The notes: a model not told the origin generated them from the sequence alone. Counted from the stretch's first letter, positions 29,905-37,296 are shown. The stretch is DNA of 37,296 nt from Thermococcus sp. (GCA_015520705.1 WAPO01000026.1:1-37296); one strand, 5' to 3'. Translations and numbers: made by a program.

Positions 29905-30627
29905 ATGAAAAAAGACATCGAGGCACTCTCTGCAATACTGCTGATGTCATTTGGGATAAGTTCTGTTGCACTCTACTCTCTTGGCTTTTCATGGTTTATT
30001 CCCCAGTTCTTGGCTCTGGCTCTCTCCGATTCCATAAACCCGTGCACCTTCGTAATTTATACCATGCTGCTGATAGCCCTGTCAGTTAAAGAGGTTTCAA
30101 AGAGACAGATATATATCGTGGGCATGAGCTTTGTTGCGGCGATATACATTTCCTATTACCTCCTCGGGCTTGGTCTGGTCGTTTTTGCCACCACAATCCC
30201 CACATGGGTCGCAGGGATTCTTGCCATAGCCTTTGGGTTATACACTATGATAACGGGATACATGGAGAGATCAAGGATAGGCAGTAAGAAGGAAGCAAGG
30301 AGAAAAATATTCAGTAGAGATGCGACCCTGATAGGGGCATTTACCCTCGGTGTAATTGTCTCATTCACACTCCTGCCGTGCTCCGCAGGGAGCTATCTGG
30401 TCTATGCGATACTGATATCTAAAACAGGGAGATTACTGATATTTCTGCTGCTCGCGCTCTACAACCTCCTCTTTGTTCTGCCTCTGATAGTTATACTCTT
30501 TGTAATGGGAGGCATAAGCGAAAGCAAGAGCGTATCTCAGAAACTTGTTCAAAGAAGCAAGGAGCTTTCAATTGCGGCTGGAGCTGCTCTGGTCGCAATC
30601 GGAATTTGGGTGCTTTTGAGATACTGA
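29905..30627 (+). CDS. CcdA/DsbD-like transmembrane electron carrier
   Basis: SDSINPCTFVIYTMLL and SFTLLPCSAGSYLVYAILI Cys-containing TM helices. Confidence 0.85.
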   Translation: MKKDIEALSAILLMSFGISSVALYSLGFSWFIPQFLALALSDSINPCTFVIYTMLLIALSVKEVSKRQIYIVGMSFVAAIYISYYLLGLGLVVFATTIPTWVAGILAIAFGLYTMITGYMERSRIGSKKEARRKIFSRDATLIGAFTLGVIVSFTLLPCSAGSYLVYAILISKTGRLLIFLLLALYNLLFVLPLIVILFVMGGISESKSVSQKLVQRSKELSIAAGAALVAIGIWVLLRY

Positions 30628-30715
30628 TCCTGCAGGACATTCAAATTCATCGGTGCTGATTGATGTGCAAAAAGCCTTAAATAGAATTCCATTAAAAATT
30701 CCAGAAGGTGATGGT

Positions 30716-31243
30716 ATGGAAAATGTTGAAAAAGCCCTCCAGCATTTTCATGCTTTGAAATTAAAGCAAATCATGCCCGCAACATCCTCTATTCCGGTTG
30801 TTGAAGCAGATTCCGCGGTTATCAATGTTCTAAAAATCCTGCGCACAAGGCATCACGTGTGGGTGGTTAAGAACAGAAAGAACATGGAGCTGTGTGGGGT
30901 GATCAGGTATCTTGATACGATGGATATCCTTCTCCCTCCTGAGGTGCATAAATTTCGCCTCGGAATGACAAGTGCCGTCATGAAGTCTCTCCTTGGTGGT
31001 GCCCAGAAAGCCGAAGAGATAATGGAAAAAAATGTGCTGACGATTGAAGAAGATGCAACAGTTCTGGAAGCACTGACAAAGATGAAGCGCTATAAAACCC
31101 AGGTGCTGGCTATCGTTAAAGGTGATACCCTTGTAAGTGAGATAAGCCTTAGAATCCTAATAAATGAACTGCTGAGACTGCTTAGGGTAGGTGGTACGTC
31201 ATGGAGCCAACATGGATCCTCCTCACAATCGGAATTGCACTGA
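30716..31243 (+). CDS. Tandem CBS-domain protein
   Basis: LKQIMPATSSIPVVEADSAVINVLKIL and AEEIMEKNVLTIEEDATVLEALTKMKRYKTQVLAIV; start after AGGTGATGGT. Confidence 0.8.
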   Translation: MENVEKALQHFHALKLKQIMPATSSIPVVEADSAVINVLKILRTRHHVWVVKNRKNMELCGVIRYLDTMDILLPPEVHKFRLGMTSAVMKSLLGGAQKAEEIMEKNVLTIEEDATVLEALTKMKRYKTQVLAIVKGDTLVSEISLRILINELLRLLRVGGTSWSQHGSSSQSELH

Positions 31244-32493
31244 TATTTGCGAAAATTGGAGACAGCATTATAGAGAGGTTTGAGCTTCCGGGTGTTCTCG
31301 GAGAGCTGCTTATGGGCATGATGCTCGGAAATCTTGTCTATTTTGGAGTGGTGAGCTCCCAGTATCTCCCCATAACAGTAAACACCAGCGAGGTCATAGA
31401 TTTCCTAGCAAAGCTCGGCATAATATTTCTGCTTTTCCTCGGTGCCCTTGATACCGACATCAGTATGCTGAAAAGAACAGGAGTAACAGCGACAATTTCC
31501 ACTGTTCTTGGAGTTTTTGTTCCGCTGATTCTTGGATGGTTTGCGCTTATGGAGATGGGATATCCGAGCAGGGAAGCCTTTGCCGGTGGAGTTCTGCTCA
31601 CAGCAACGAGCATCGGACTGACAGTCAGGGTTATGATGGATTTGGGTGTTTTGAGGAGCGAGGTCGGGGCAGCTTCGCTGAGTGCAAGCGTCATGGATGA
31701 CTTCCTCGGCATAGCCCTCGTCATATTTGCCGTCGGGAGCGGCAGCCTGACAGGGCTTGGTATTAAGATAGCAGTTTTCTTCCTGATAACAGGGGTTATA
31801 GGGTGGTTTGCCGTCGATTACTATGTTAAATTTGCCGAGAGGCTTCATGTCGAAAAGGGCATCCTCGGCCTTGTTCTGGGCATGATGTTCCTGTTTGCCG
31901 CTCTAGCTGAAAACTGGTTTGCGGCGGCGATTGAAGGCTCTTTCATGGCAGGCCTTATCCTGGCGAAACTGCCAGAGGGCAAAAAGCTGATGGAAGACGT
32001 GAGGGCCATCGGATACGGATTTCTGATTCCAATCTTCTTTGTGCATACTGGAGCAATGCTCAACCTCAAGGTATTCGAGAGCTATTCTGCCCTGACGCTG
32101 GCGGCGGTTCTCACTGTAATTGCAGTGGTTGGGAAGATAGCTGGCAGGGGTTTTGGAGCATGGATAACCGCATGGGGCAGAGGAAGAGCATTTTTATTCA
32201 ATCCGAGAAACTTCAAGATGTCCCTGCAGATGGGTATAGGATCAATACCGAGGACTGAGGTTGCCCTCGTTGACCTCATGGTTGCAATCCATGGCAGGGC
32301 CATACCCCCTGCCGATGCCCCAAAATTCATAGCAGCAACGCTCATATTCATCACAGTATCGGTGCTCGTAACGCCTCCCATGCTTAAGTGGGCCTTTAAG
32401 GAGGATATTGAAAAGAGAGTAGAAAGCAGGGCAAGTAGTAAGGTTGAACGCATACAGGAAACAAAGCAGAAAATCAAGGAACTCAAGAGCTGA
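31201..32493 (+). CDS. CPA2/Kef-type cation:proton antiporter
   Basis: 430 aa, 11-13 TM helices, LPGVLGELLMGMMLGNL, FLLFLGALDTDISMLK, SVMDDFLGI, FFVHTGAMLNL. Confidence 0.9.
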   Translation: MEPTWILLTIGIALIFAKIGDSIIERFELPGVLGELLMGMMLGNLVYFGVVSSQYLPITVNTSEVIDFLAKLGIIFLLFLGALDTDISMLKRTGVTATISTVLGVFVPLILGWFALMEMGYPSREAFAGGVLLTATSIGLTVRVMMDLGVLRSEVGAASLSASVMDDFLGIALVIFAVGSGSLTGLGIKIAVFFLITGVIGWFAVDYYVKFAERLHVEKGILGLVLGMMFLFAALAENWFAAAIEGSFMAGLILAKLPEGKKLMEDVRAIGYGFLIPIFFVHTGAMLNLKVFESYSALTLAAVLTVIAVVGKIAGRGFGAWITAWGRGRAFLFNPRNFKMSLQMGIGSIPRTEVALVDLMVAIHGRAIPPADAPKFIAATLIFITVSVLVTPPMLKWAFKEDIEKRVESRASSKVERIQETKQKIKELKS

Positions 32494-32830
32494 GCTTTTC
32501 TTTCACTTTTCTTTCAAATTCAGAAAAATTTGGGACTCCGATGAACTCAACCCTATTATCTATCAATATCGTCGGAGTTCCCAGTATATTGTGCTCCATC
32601 GCTTTCCTTCTGCCTTCAGGCGTTGCAACGCTCAGCTCCCTCGCAACAACCCCTTCATACCTCTTTTGCAGCTCCTGGGCCATTGCCCACGCTATCGGAC
32701 AGTAAGGACAGCCCGGTGATGTAATGACTTCAATGACAACCTTGGGCTTTTTTGGTTTTTCTTCTATCATTCCCATCCGTCTCATGAGCTCAAGCATCTT
32801 CTTCCTCCTTATCATCTCAAGCTCGTCCAT
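32483..32830 (-). CDS. Thioredoxin/glutaredoxin-like protein
   Basis: VVIEVITSPGCPYCPIAWAMAQEL (CPYC) and cis-Pro LGTPTILID. Confidence 0.88.
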   Translation of the reverse strand: MDELEMIRRKKMLELMRRMGMIEEKPKKPKVVIEVITSPGCPYCPIAWAMAQELQKRYEGVVARELSVATPEGRRKAMEHNILGTPTILIDNRVEFIGVPNFSEFERKVKEKLSS

Positions 32831-32896
32831 GCCCTCACCTCCATAGAAAAGAAAAACCAGGGGTTTAAAAATAAATCTTTGAAAAAAGCTTCAACC

Positions 32897-33709
32897 TTAA
32901 AATGCCCCACTTCCCGGGCCGCATATATTTGCAAATGGACAGATCGAGCAGTTTTCTGTATATGGTTGAAGATATGGTTCGCCCTTGACAGATTTTGTTA
33001 TCTCCTTGGCTTTCTCAATGGCCTCCTCATCTCCTTCAAGGACAAGGGTAACACTGCCTTCAGCTCCACCCGCACCCCCTGCTGCTATTGGTATCGCTTC
33101 AACTCCAGCCAGAATTCTGTATGCCTCAACCTCCGTGACCGGGTGGGAGTGCGGAATTGGAACGAGTGCCGAGTAGAGACCTGTTCCCCAGTCAAAGGAG
33201 TAGATGCCTGTGAGCTTTGCACTTTCTTCAACCGGCGTCGGCACGAACTTCTCAAGGCTAACCGGCGTTATTGTGAAGACGCCCTTTGTTATCGTCCATC
33301 CAAAGGTCTTTCCTATTGTCCCGCCGTCCGGAGCTGCGGCAAAGACTGCCACATTCCAGTTGATATCTATTGCGTTGGCTCCCTTTATGAACACATCTTT
33401 TGGCCCCATCTGCTTGAGCGCCTCCAGAGGATCGTCGAAGGGCTCGCCCTTGTAGAGGACGAGGTGCTTGGGCCAGGTCGCCTTTGGTGTAACACAGGTT
33501 CTACCCTTGCTTATCACCCCGACCGTCCACTTCTCCTTCTCAATCTTTCTCTCAAGGAGCTCCTCAGCTACGTAAGCCGCAGTCGTTCCAGTGGCGATAT
33601 ACACGAAGCCATCCCTGAGGGCGTGCTGGACTTCATTCATAGACACAACTGCCTTAGCTATCAAGCGCTTGCTCTCCGGCGGGGTTAATGTCACCAAAGC
33701 TCTTTTCAC
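32897..33709 (-). CDS. Conserved hypothetical protein with C-terminal CxxCx5C motif
   Basis: MKRALVTLTPPESKRLIAKAVVSM... ending in NCSICPFANICGPGSGAF; GTG start 3' of GGTG (ORF track start 33718). Confidence 0.75.
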   Translation of the reverse strand: MKRALVTLTPPESKRLIAKAVVSMNEVQHALRDGFVYIATGTTAAYVAEELLERKIEKEKWTVGVISKGRTCVTPKATWPKHLVLYKGEPFDDPLEALKQMGPKDVFIKGANAIDINWNVAVFAAAPDGGTIGKTFGWTITKGVFTITPVSLEKFVPTPVEESAKLTGIYSFDWGTGLYSALVPIPHSHPVTEVEAYRILAGVEAIPIAAGGAGGAEGSVTLVLEGDEEAIEKAKEITKSVKGEPYLQPYTENCSICPFANICGPGSGAF

Positions 33710-33763
33710 AGCTACCACCGCATTAGGATGATATCGAGAGCATATTAATGTTTTGGAACAAAA

Positions 33764-33781
33764 TGTTCGGGAAGCCGAACA
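33764..33781. promoter_or_regulatory. Inverted repeat TGTTCGG-GAAG-CCGAACA (operator or hairpin)
   Basis: Seven-bp perfect arms read directly, upstream of the 32897-33709 gene; flanking GAACA-AAA-TGTTC forms an overlapping repeat. Confidence 0.5.
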
Positions 33782-33792
33782 GATTGCTGGTT

Positions 33793-34185
33793 CTATTCAC
33801 CAAAGAGGTCAAGGCACACCTGACACCTGCCGGGGTCAATTTCAGGATCGATGTGGGAGTGAAAAGAACATACATAGCCTTTTCCAAGCATCTCTAGGGA
33901 AATAAGCACAAGTCGAGAGTGAAGTTCATACTCGCCGGGAGGATTGGTAATTATCTCCATGGCCAGCTTTCTGAGCTCCTCATCAATATCCTCAAAGCTT
34001 TTCACATCTATCAGCGCTCCCCTGTCCATCTTCAGATATCTGGAAACAGCTGACTGGGTTATGTGCAGAAGCCTTGCTATATCCATCTGTTTGAGTCTGT
34101 GCTCTCGATAGAGAATTTCAACCAGACGCCTCCTAAGGGAGGGGTAGACATACTTAGCAGCAACTTCAAATGCATTGGTCTTCAT
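33793..34185 (-). CDS. HTH transcriptional regulator with C-terminal Cys/His cluster
   Basis: LVEILYREHRLKQMDIARLLHITQSAVSRYLKMDRG HTH; C-terminal VCSFHSHIDPEIDPGRCQVCLDLFGE. Confidence 0.8.
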   Translation of the reverse strand: MKTNAFEVAAKYVYPSLRRRLVEILYREHRLKQMDIARLLHITQSAVSRYLKMDRGALIDVKSFEDIDEELRKLAMEIITNPPGEYELHSRLVLISLEMLGKGYVCSFHSHIDPEIDPGRCQVCLDLFGE

Positions 34186-34194
34186 AGTAACAAT

Positions 34195-34210
34195 TATGAC
34201 ATGTGGCATA
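34195..34210. promoter_or_regulatory. Operator-like site A: TATGACATGTGGCATA
   Basis: Imperfect copy next to the TATA-like element of the HTH gene. Confidence 0.55.
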
Positions 34211-34304
34211 TATAAGGATTTCGGAGTTTTAAGAACTACATTTTTGCAGATGTTATTAAACGTTGATCTTTCTATTCTTCCATAGGATGCTCCCTATACA
34301 GGTG

Positions 34305-34322
34305 TTATGACATAAGTCATAA
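34305..34322. promoter_or_regulatory. Operator-like site B: TTATGACATAAGTCATAA
   Basis: Seven-bp arms TTATGAC / GTCATAA around a 4-nt spacer. Confidence 0.65.
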
Positions 34323-34389
34323 ATCTCTAACGATTTCCCTTCCCTTCCTTTATATTTTTGACAAAAATACATAACTTTATAAAAAGAAT

Positions 34390-34408
34390 ATGTGAAAAAT
34401 TATCACAT
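34390..34408. promoter_or_regulatory. Second inverted repeat ATGTGA-N7-TCACAT in hcp upstream region
   Basis: atgtgaaaaattatcacat read directly. Confidence 0.35.
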
Positions 34409-34497
34409 CTTATTCAATTTGCTCCCATAAATTTTTCCTTTTAGGTTAAGAAACCACAAGGTTTTTATGAAATGAGATTCATAGATTAATTGCAGGA

Positions 34498-34513
34498 TAT
34501 GACAATTGTCATA
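34498..34513. promoter_or_regulatory. Operator-like site C: TATGACAATTGTCATA
   Basis: Perfect 16-bp palindrome 18 bp upstream of the hcp ATG, downstream of TATA-like GGTTTTTATG. Confidence 0.75.
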
Positions 34514-34531
34514 AAATGGAGGTGTATAAAA

Positions 34532-35902
34532 ATGGTGATAAAGATGCCCGAAAATTTGGAAATGCTCTGCAATCAGTGCTCGATGAGCCTTGCGGGAGGA
34601 TGCACCGTTAGAGGAGTCTGCGGCAAAGACCCAGATCTCCACTCACTCCAGGAGGCTCTGTTATACGGCATTAAAGGGACGTCTGCCTACTACTACCACG
34701 CCCTTGAGGTCGGCTACGACGACCCGAGGATTGGCCACTTTCTGGCAGAGGCGCTCTATTCGACGCTCACAAACGTCAACTTTGATAAGAACCGCTTCCT
34801 TGAACTCATCCTTGAAAACGGAAGGGTTCACCTTGAGGCGATGAAGCTCCTTGATAAGGCCTACGTCGAGACATTTGGAAGACCAGAGCCGGTGAAGGTT
34901 CCCACCGGCAGCTTTAAGGGGCACGGCATACTCGTTACAGGCCACAGCTACAAAGCTCTTTATGAACTCCTCAGGCAGATTGAGGAGAAGGGCCTTGATG
35001 ATGAGCTTAAAGTTTACACCCATGCGGAGATGTTCCCGGCTCATGCCTATCCGGAGCTCAGAAAGTTCAAAGCCCTCTACGGCAACTGGGGAGGCTCGTG
35101 GCTCTATCAGAAGAAGGAGTTTGCAGAGTTCCCGGGCGTTATTCTGGGCACAAGCAACTGTGTCCAGCAGCCGACGAAGGCTTACAGGGACAGGATTTTC
35201 ACCGTTGGCATAGCCGGCCTTGAGGGAGTTCCCCACATAGAGGACTACAACTTCGAGCCGCTCATAAAGCGCGCCCTTGAAACGCCGAGGATGGAAGCTT
35301 ACGACGGCGGAAAGCTCCTCACTGGCTTCCATCACACCAACGTTCTGGCCATGAAGGACAAGCTGATAGAGCTGATTCAGGAGGGCAAGATAAGGCACAT
35401 CTTCGTGGTCGGCGGCTGTGATACACCGCACAAGGGTATGGGCTACTACGAGAGGCTCACCGAGCTGATCCCCGATGATGCGCTCATACTCTCCGCTGCC
35501 TGCGGCAAGTTCCGCTACAACGCGAGGAACTACGGCACCATCGAGGGCATCCCGCGCTTTCTCGACTTCGGTCAGTGCAACAACGTCTATTCGATAATTG
35601 AAATCGCCGTCGCTCTGGCAAATGAGCTCGGAGCAGATGTGAACTCACTTCCGGTCAGCATAGTCCTCAGTTGGATGGAGCAGAAGGCAGTGGCGATACT
35701 CTACTCACTCCTCTACCTCGGGATCAAGGGCATATACCTCGGACCCAAGCCGCCCGAGTTCCTGACGCCAGGGGTCTTTGAGATACTGAGGAAGCAGTTC
35801 GACCTCAGGCTTACAGGCGATCCGGAGAAGGATTTGAGGGACATGCTCAACAAGGGCGTACAAGTAGAGGAGGGCTCCGCCCTTGCGGAGGAGCTCGACT
35901 GA
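34532..35902 (+). CDS. hcp: Hybrid cluster protein (hydroxylamine reductase), short form
   Basis: CNQCSMSLAGGCTVRGVCG N-terminal Cys motif, GTSNCVQQP, VVGGCDTPHKGMGYY, SAACGKFRYN, FGQCNN, SWMEQKAV. Confidence 0.96.
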   Translation: MVIKMPENLEMLCNQCSMSLAGGCTVRGVCGKDPDLHSLQEALLYGIKGTSAYYYHALEVGYDDPRIGHFLAEALYSTLTNVNFDKNRFLELILENGRVHLEAMKLLDKAYVETFGRPEPVKVPTGSFKGHGILVTGHSYKALYELLRQIEEKGLDDELKVYTHAEMFPAHAYPELRKFKALYGNWGGSWLYQKKEFAEFPGVILGTSNCVQQPTKAYRDRIFTVGIAGLEGVPHIEDYNFEPLIKRALETPRMEAYDGGKLLTGFHHTNVLAMKDKLIELIQEGKIRHIFVVGGCDTPHKGMGYYERLTELIPDDALILSAACGKFRYNARNYGTIEGIPRFLDFGQCNNVYSIIEIAVALANELGADVNSLPVSIVLSWMEQKAVAILYSLLYLGIKGIYLGPKPPEFLTPGVFEILRKQFDLRLTGDPEKDLRDMLNKGVQVEEGSALAEELD

Positions 35903-36033
35903 CCCTTTTTCTTTTTACTCCGCCACTGAGGCCGGTGACAGAACCCAGCTTTTGCCGTGAAACATCTGCGGCATAAAATAGAGTGCCAGAAAGAGATTTA
36001 AAGGTCTTTATGAAGTGAGGTGCGGGTGAAAAA

Positions 36034-36480
36034 ATGGATGAAAAGCTCATCCTCTTTGTGTGCATTAAGAACTCGGCCAGGAGTCAGATGGCGGAAGCGT
36101 TTTTCAACAACTTAAACGATGGCATGCACTTTAGAGCCATGAGTGCAGGAACAGAACCCGCTGGTGAGATAGACCCGCTTGCAAGGGAAGTAATGCGTGA
36201 AATAGGAATCTCGATGGAGAACCAGAGGCCTAAGCCCTACACGAAAGACATGGCCGATAGAGCCTATCTTGTCATAACTATGGGCTGCCTTGACAGGTGC
36301 CCCTACGCTCCCCCGGAAAAAACGTGGGACTGGGGTCTTGAGGATCCTTATGGAAAACCGGTTGAGACATATCGGGCGGTAAGGGATGAAATAATGGAGA
36401 GGGTTTCGAGGCTCGTAAAAGATTTGAAGTCTGGAAAGAGCAGGGAGGAAATAATTGGAGGAGGTCTTTTTGCCCTCTGA
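36034..36480 (+). CDS. ArsC-like / low-molecular-weight phosphatase family protein
   Basis: LFVCIKNSARSQMAEAFF P-loop; MGCLDRCPYAPPEKTWDWGLEDP as in thioredoxin-coupled ArsC. Confidence 0.85.
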   Translation: MDEKLILFVCIKNSARSQMAEAFFNNLNDGMHFRAMSAGTEPAGEIDPLAREVMREIGISMENQRPKPYTKDMADRAYLVITMGCLDRCPYAPPEKTWDWGLEDPYGKPVETYRAVRDEIMERVSRLVKDLKSGKSREEIIGGGLFAL

Positions 36481-36486
36481 CTCTTC

Positions 36487-36972
36487 TCATGTCTCTTTTA
36501 ACCTTCTCAGCTCCCCCATCATCTCCTTAAAGCGCTCGTCATTCATTCCAAGAAGTTCCTTGGCTTCTTTCAGCGTTACTGTCCTCGCGAGGGTCTTTCT
36601 CATGAGCGGATTTTCTAGAGGTGAGAAACCGTACCTTACGAGGATTTTGAGAGATTCGGGGTGGGCTTTGAGTAACTTCGCCACATTGGTGTTTTCTGTT
36701 ATCTCTTCCAGCTTATCATCGCACTCCTTAACCTGCAAGTTGAGCTCCTTTGATTCCTCAGTCTTTATAACTTTAAGAACAAAGGAACCCGAGAGTTCCT
36801 TTACCTCAACACTGTAACCAGACTCTTCAAGCTTTGGTATTATGTCCACAAAGGGTTTATCCCCAATCACCTCAAGGGTTTCCCCGGCTTTTAGCTTTCC
36901 AAGTGCCTCTATTATCATAACCGCCGGCTGTGGTGCTTTTAAACCTCTAACATCAAGCATCATATTCCTCAC
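36487..36972 (-). CDS. DUF2249/TusA-like domain fused to DUF1858-like domain
   Basis: MLDVRGLKAPQPAVMIIEALGKLKAGETLEVI (no Cys at the TusA position) followed by NVAKLLKAHPESLKILVRYGFSPLENPLMRKTLARTVTLKEA. Confidence 0.8.
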   Translation of the reverse strand: MRNMMLDVRGLKAPQPAVMIIEALGKLKAGETLEVIGDKPFVDIIPKLEESGYSVEVKELSGSFVLKVIKTEESKELNLQVKECDDKLEEITENTNVAKLLKAHPESLKILVRYGFSPLENPLMRKTLARTVTLKEAKELLGMNDERFKEMMGELRRLKET

Positions 36973-36982
36973 CGCTTTAAAC

Positions 36983-36998
36983 TATGACATTAGTCATA
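36983..36998. promoter_or_regulatory. Operator-like site D: TATGACATTAGTCATA
   Basis: Six-bp arms, overlaps minus-strand TATA-like GGTTTATATGAC of the 36487-36972 gene. Confidence 0.7.
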
Positions 36999-37045
36999 TA
37001 AACCTTACTGGTCGAAAATGGGTAGAAAGACTTAAAAATGGTTAA

Positions 37046-37061
37046 TATGACATATGTCATG
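37046..37061. promoter_or_regulatory. Operator-like site E: TATGACATATGTCATG
   Basis: Core ATGACATATGTCAT is a perfect 14-bp palindrome just downstream of CTTAAAAATGG and upstream of the ATG at 37075. Confidence 0.7.
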
Positions 37062-37074
37062 AAGGTGATAGAGA

Positions 37075-37296
37075 ATGACAGAGTTACTTAAGACCCGTGA
37101 ATATAAGAAAGAGCAGCTGAAAAAGTTGCTCCTTAGAATCCATGGAGGAGAGGACGTTAACAGGCTTAAAGAGGAGTTCCGCCAGGTTTTAAGCGGCATC
37201 TCGCCACTTGAGATACCTCTCATAGAGCAGGAACTCGTTAAGGAAGGTGTCTCCGCCAAGGATATAGCCAAGATGTGTGATTTACATGTCGAGCTC
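37075..37296 (+). CDS. DUF438-like protein, 3' truncated by window end
   Basis: Open frame not in ORF track: MTELLKTREYKKEQLKKLLLRIHGGEDVNRLKEEFRQVLSGISPLEIPLIEQELVKEGVSAKDIAKMCDLHVEL. Confidence 0.8.
   Translation, partial: MTELLKTREYKKEQLKKLLLRIHGGEDVNRLKEEFRQVLSGISPLEIPLIEQELVKEGVSAKDIAKMCDLHVEL

Noticed and set aside
30628-30637. Palindrome CCTGCAGG region downstream of the CcdA-like gene
   Set aside because: Short (8-10 bp) palindrome expected by chance; no second copy with regulatory placement.
32879-33688. 269-aa plus-strand ORF
   Set aside because: Antisense shadow of the 32897-33709 gene, Cys/Arg/Ser-rich with no motif.
34466-34483. TATGAA-N6-TTCATA as a sixth operator copy
   Set aside because: Half-sites and spacing differ from TATGAC-N4-GTCATA; mentioned only as part of the upstream region.
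34661-35431. 256-aa minus-strand ORF
   Set aside because: Antisense to hcp, which is unambiguous.
1-37296. CRISPR array, transposon or tRNA/rRNA genes
   Set aside because: No regularly spaced direct repeats, terminal inverted repeats, transposase motifs or convincing tRNA T-loop/acceptor pairs were seen by eye; a tRNAscan/CRISPR finder run would be decisive.

Overview
The window reads as compact archaeal DNA, most likely Thermococcales. The inference rests on SurR next to Pdo, a CGP-CTERM protein, AglB, a DUF2258/ThermoDBP-related protein and short-form Hcp. Most of it is tightly packed housekeeping genes: rnhB (5' truncated), glmS, aglB, adk, pdo/surR, a geranylgeranyl reductase, topA, a DHPS-like gene, queE, a dapA-family gene and a TIP49/RuvB-like gene. 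I saw no rRNA, tRNA, transposase or CRISPR array. The strongest unexplained signals are: (1) five copies of a 16-bp operator, TATGAC-N4-GTCATA, upstream of a Cys/His-tailed HTH regulator, hcp, a DUF2249-like/DUF1858 gene and a DUF438-like gene (33.8-37.3 kb), which looks like a local nitrosative/redox-stress regulon; (2) a two-gene operon of a stand-alone CARF-like Rossmann protein overlapping a PIN-like nuclease (24.9-26.4 kb), with no CRISPR locus in the window; (3) a three-gene cassette (secreted Pro-rich protein, small membrane coiled-coil protein, ArsR-like regulator) joined by ATGA overlaps and preceded by a 20-bp inverted repeat just downstream of its TATA box (17.1-18.3 kb). Also noted: a 21-bp palindrome containing the SurR motif in the pdo promoter, a MoaD-like protein whose GG is not C-terminal, and a possible C/D box sRNA. 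All assignments come from reading the sequence and ORF translations; no database search was run.
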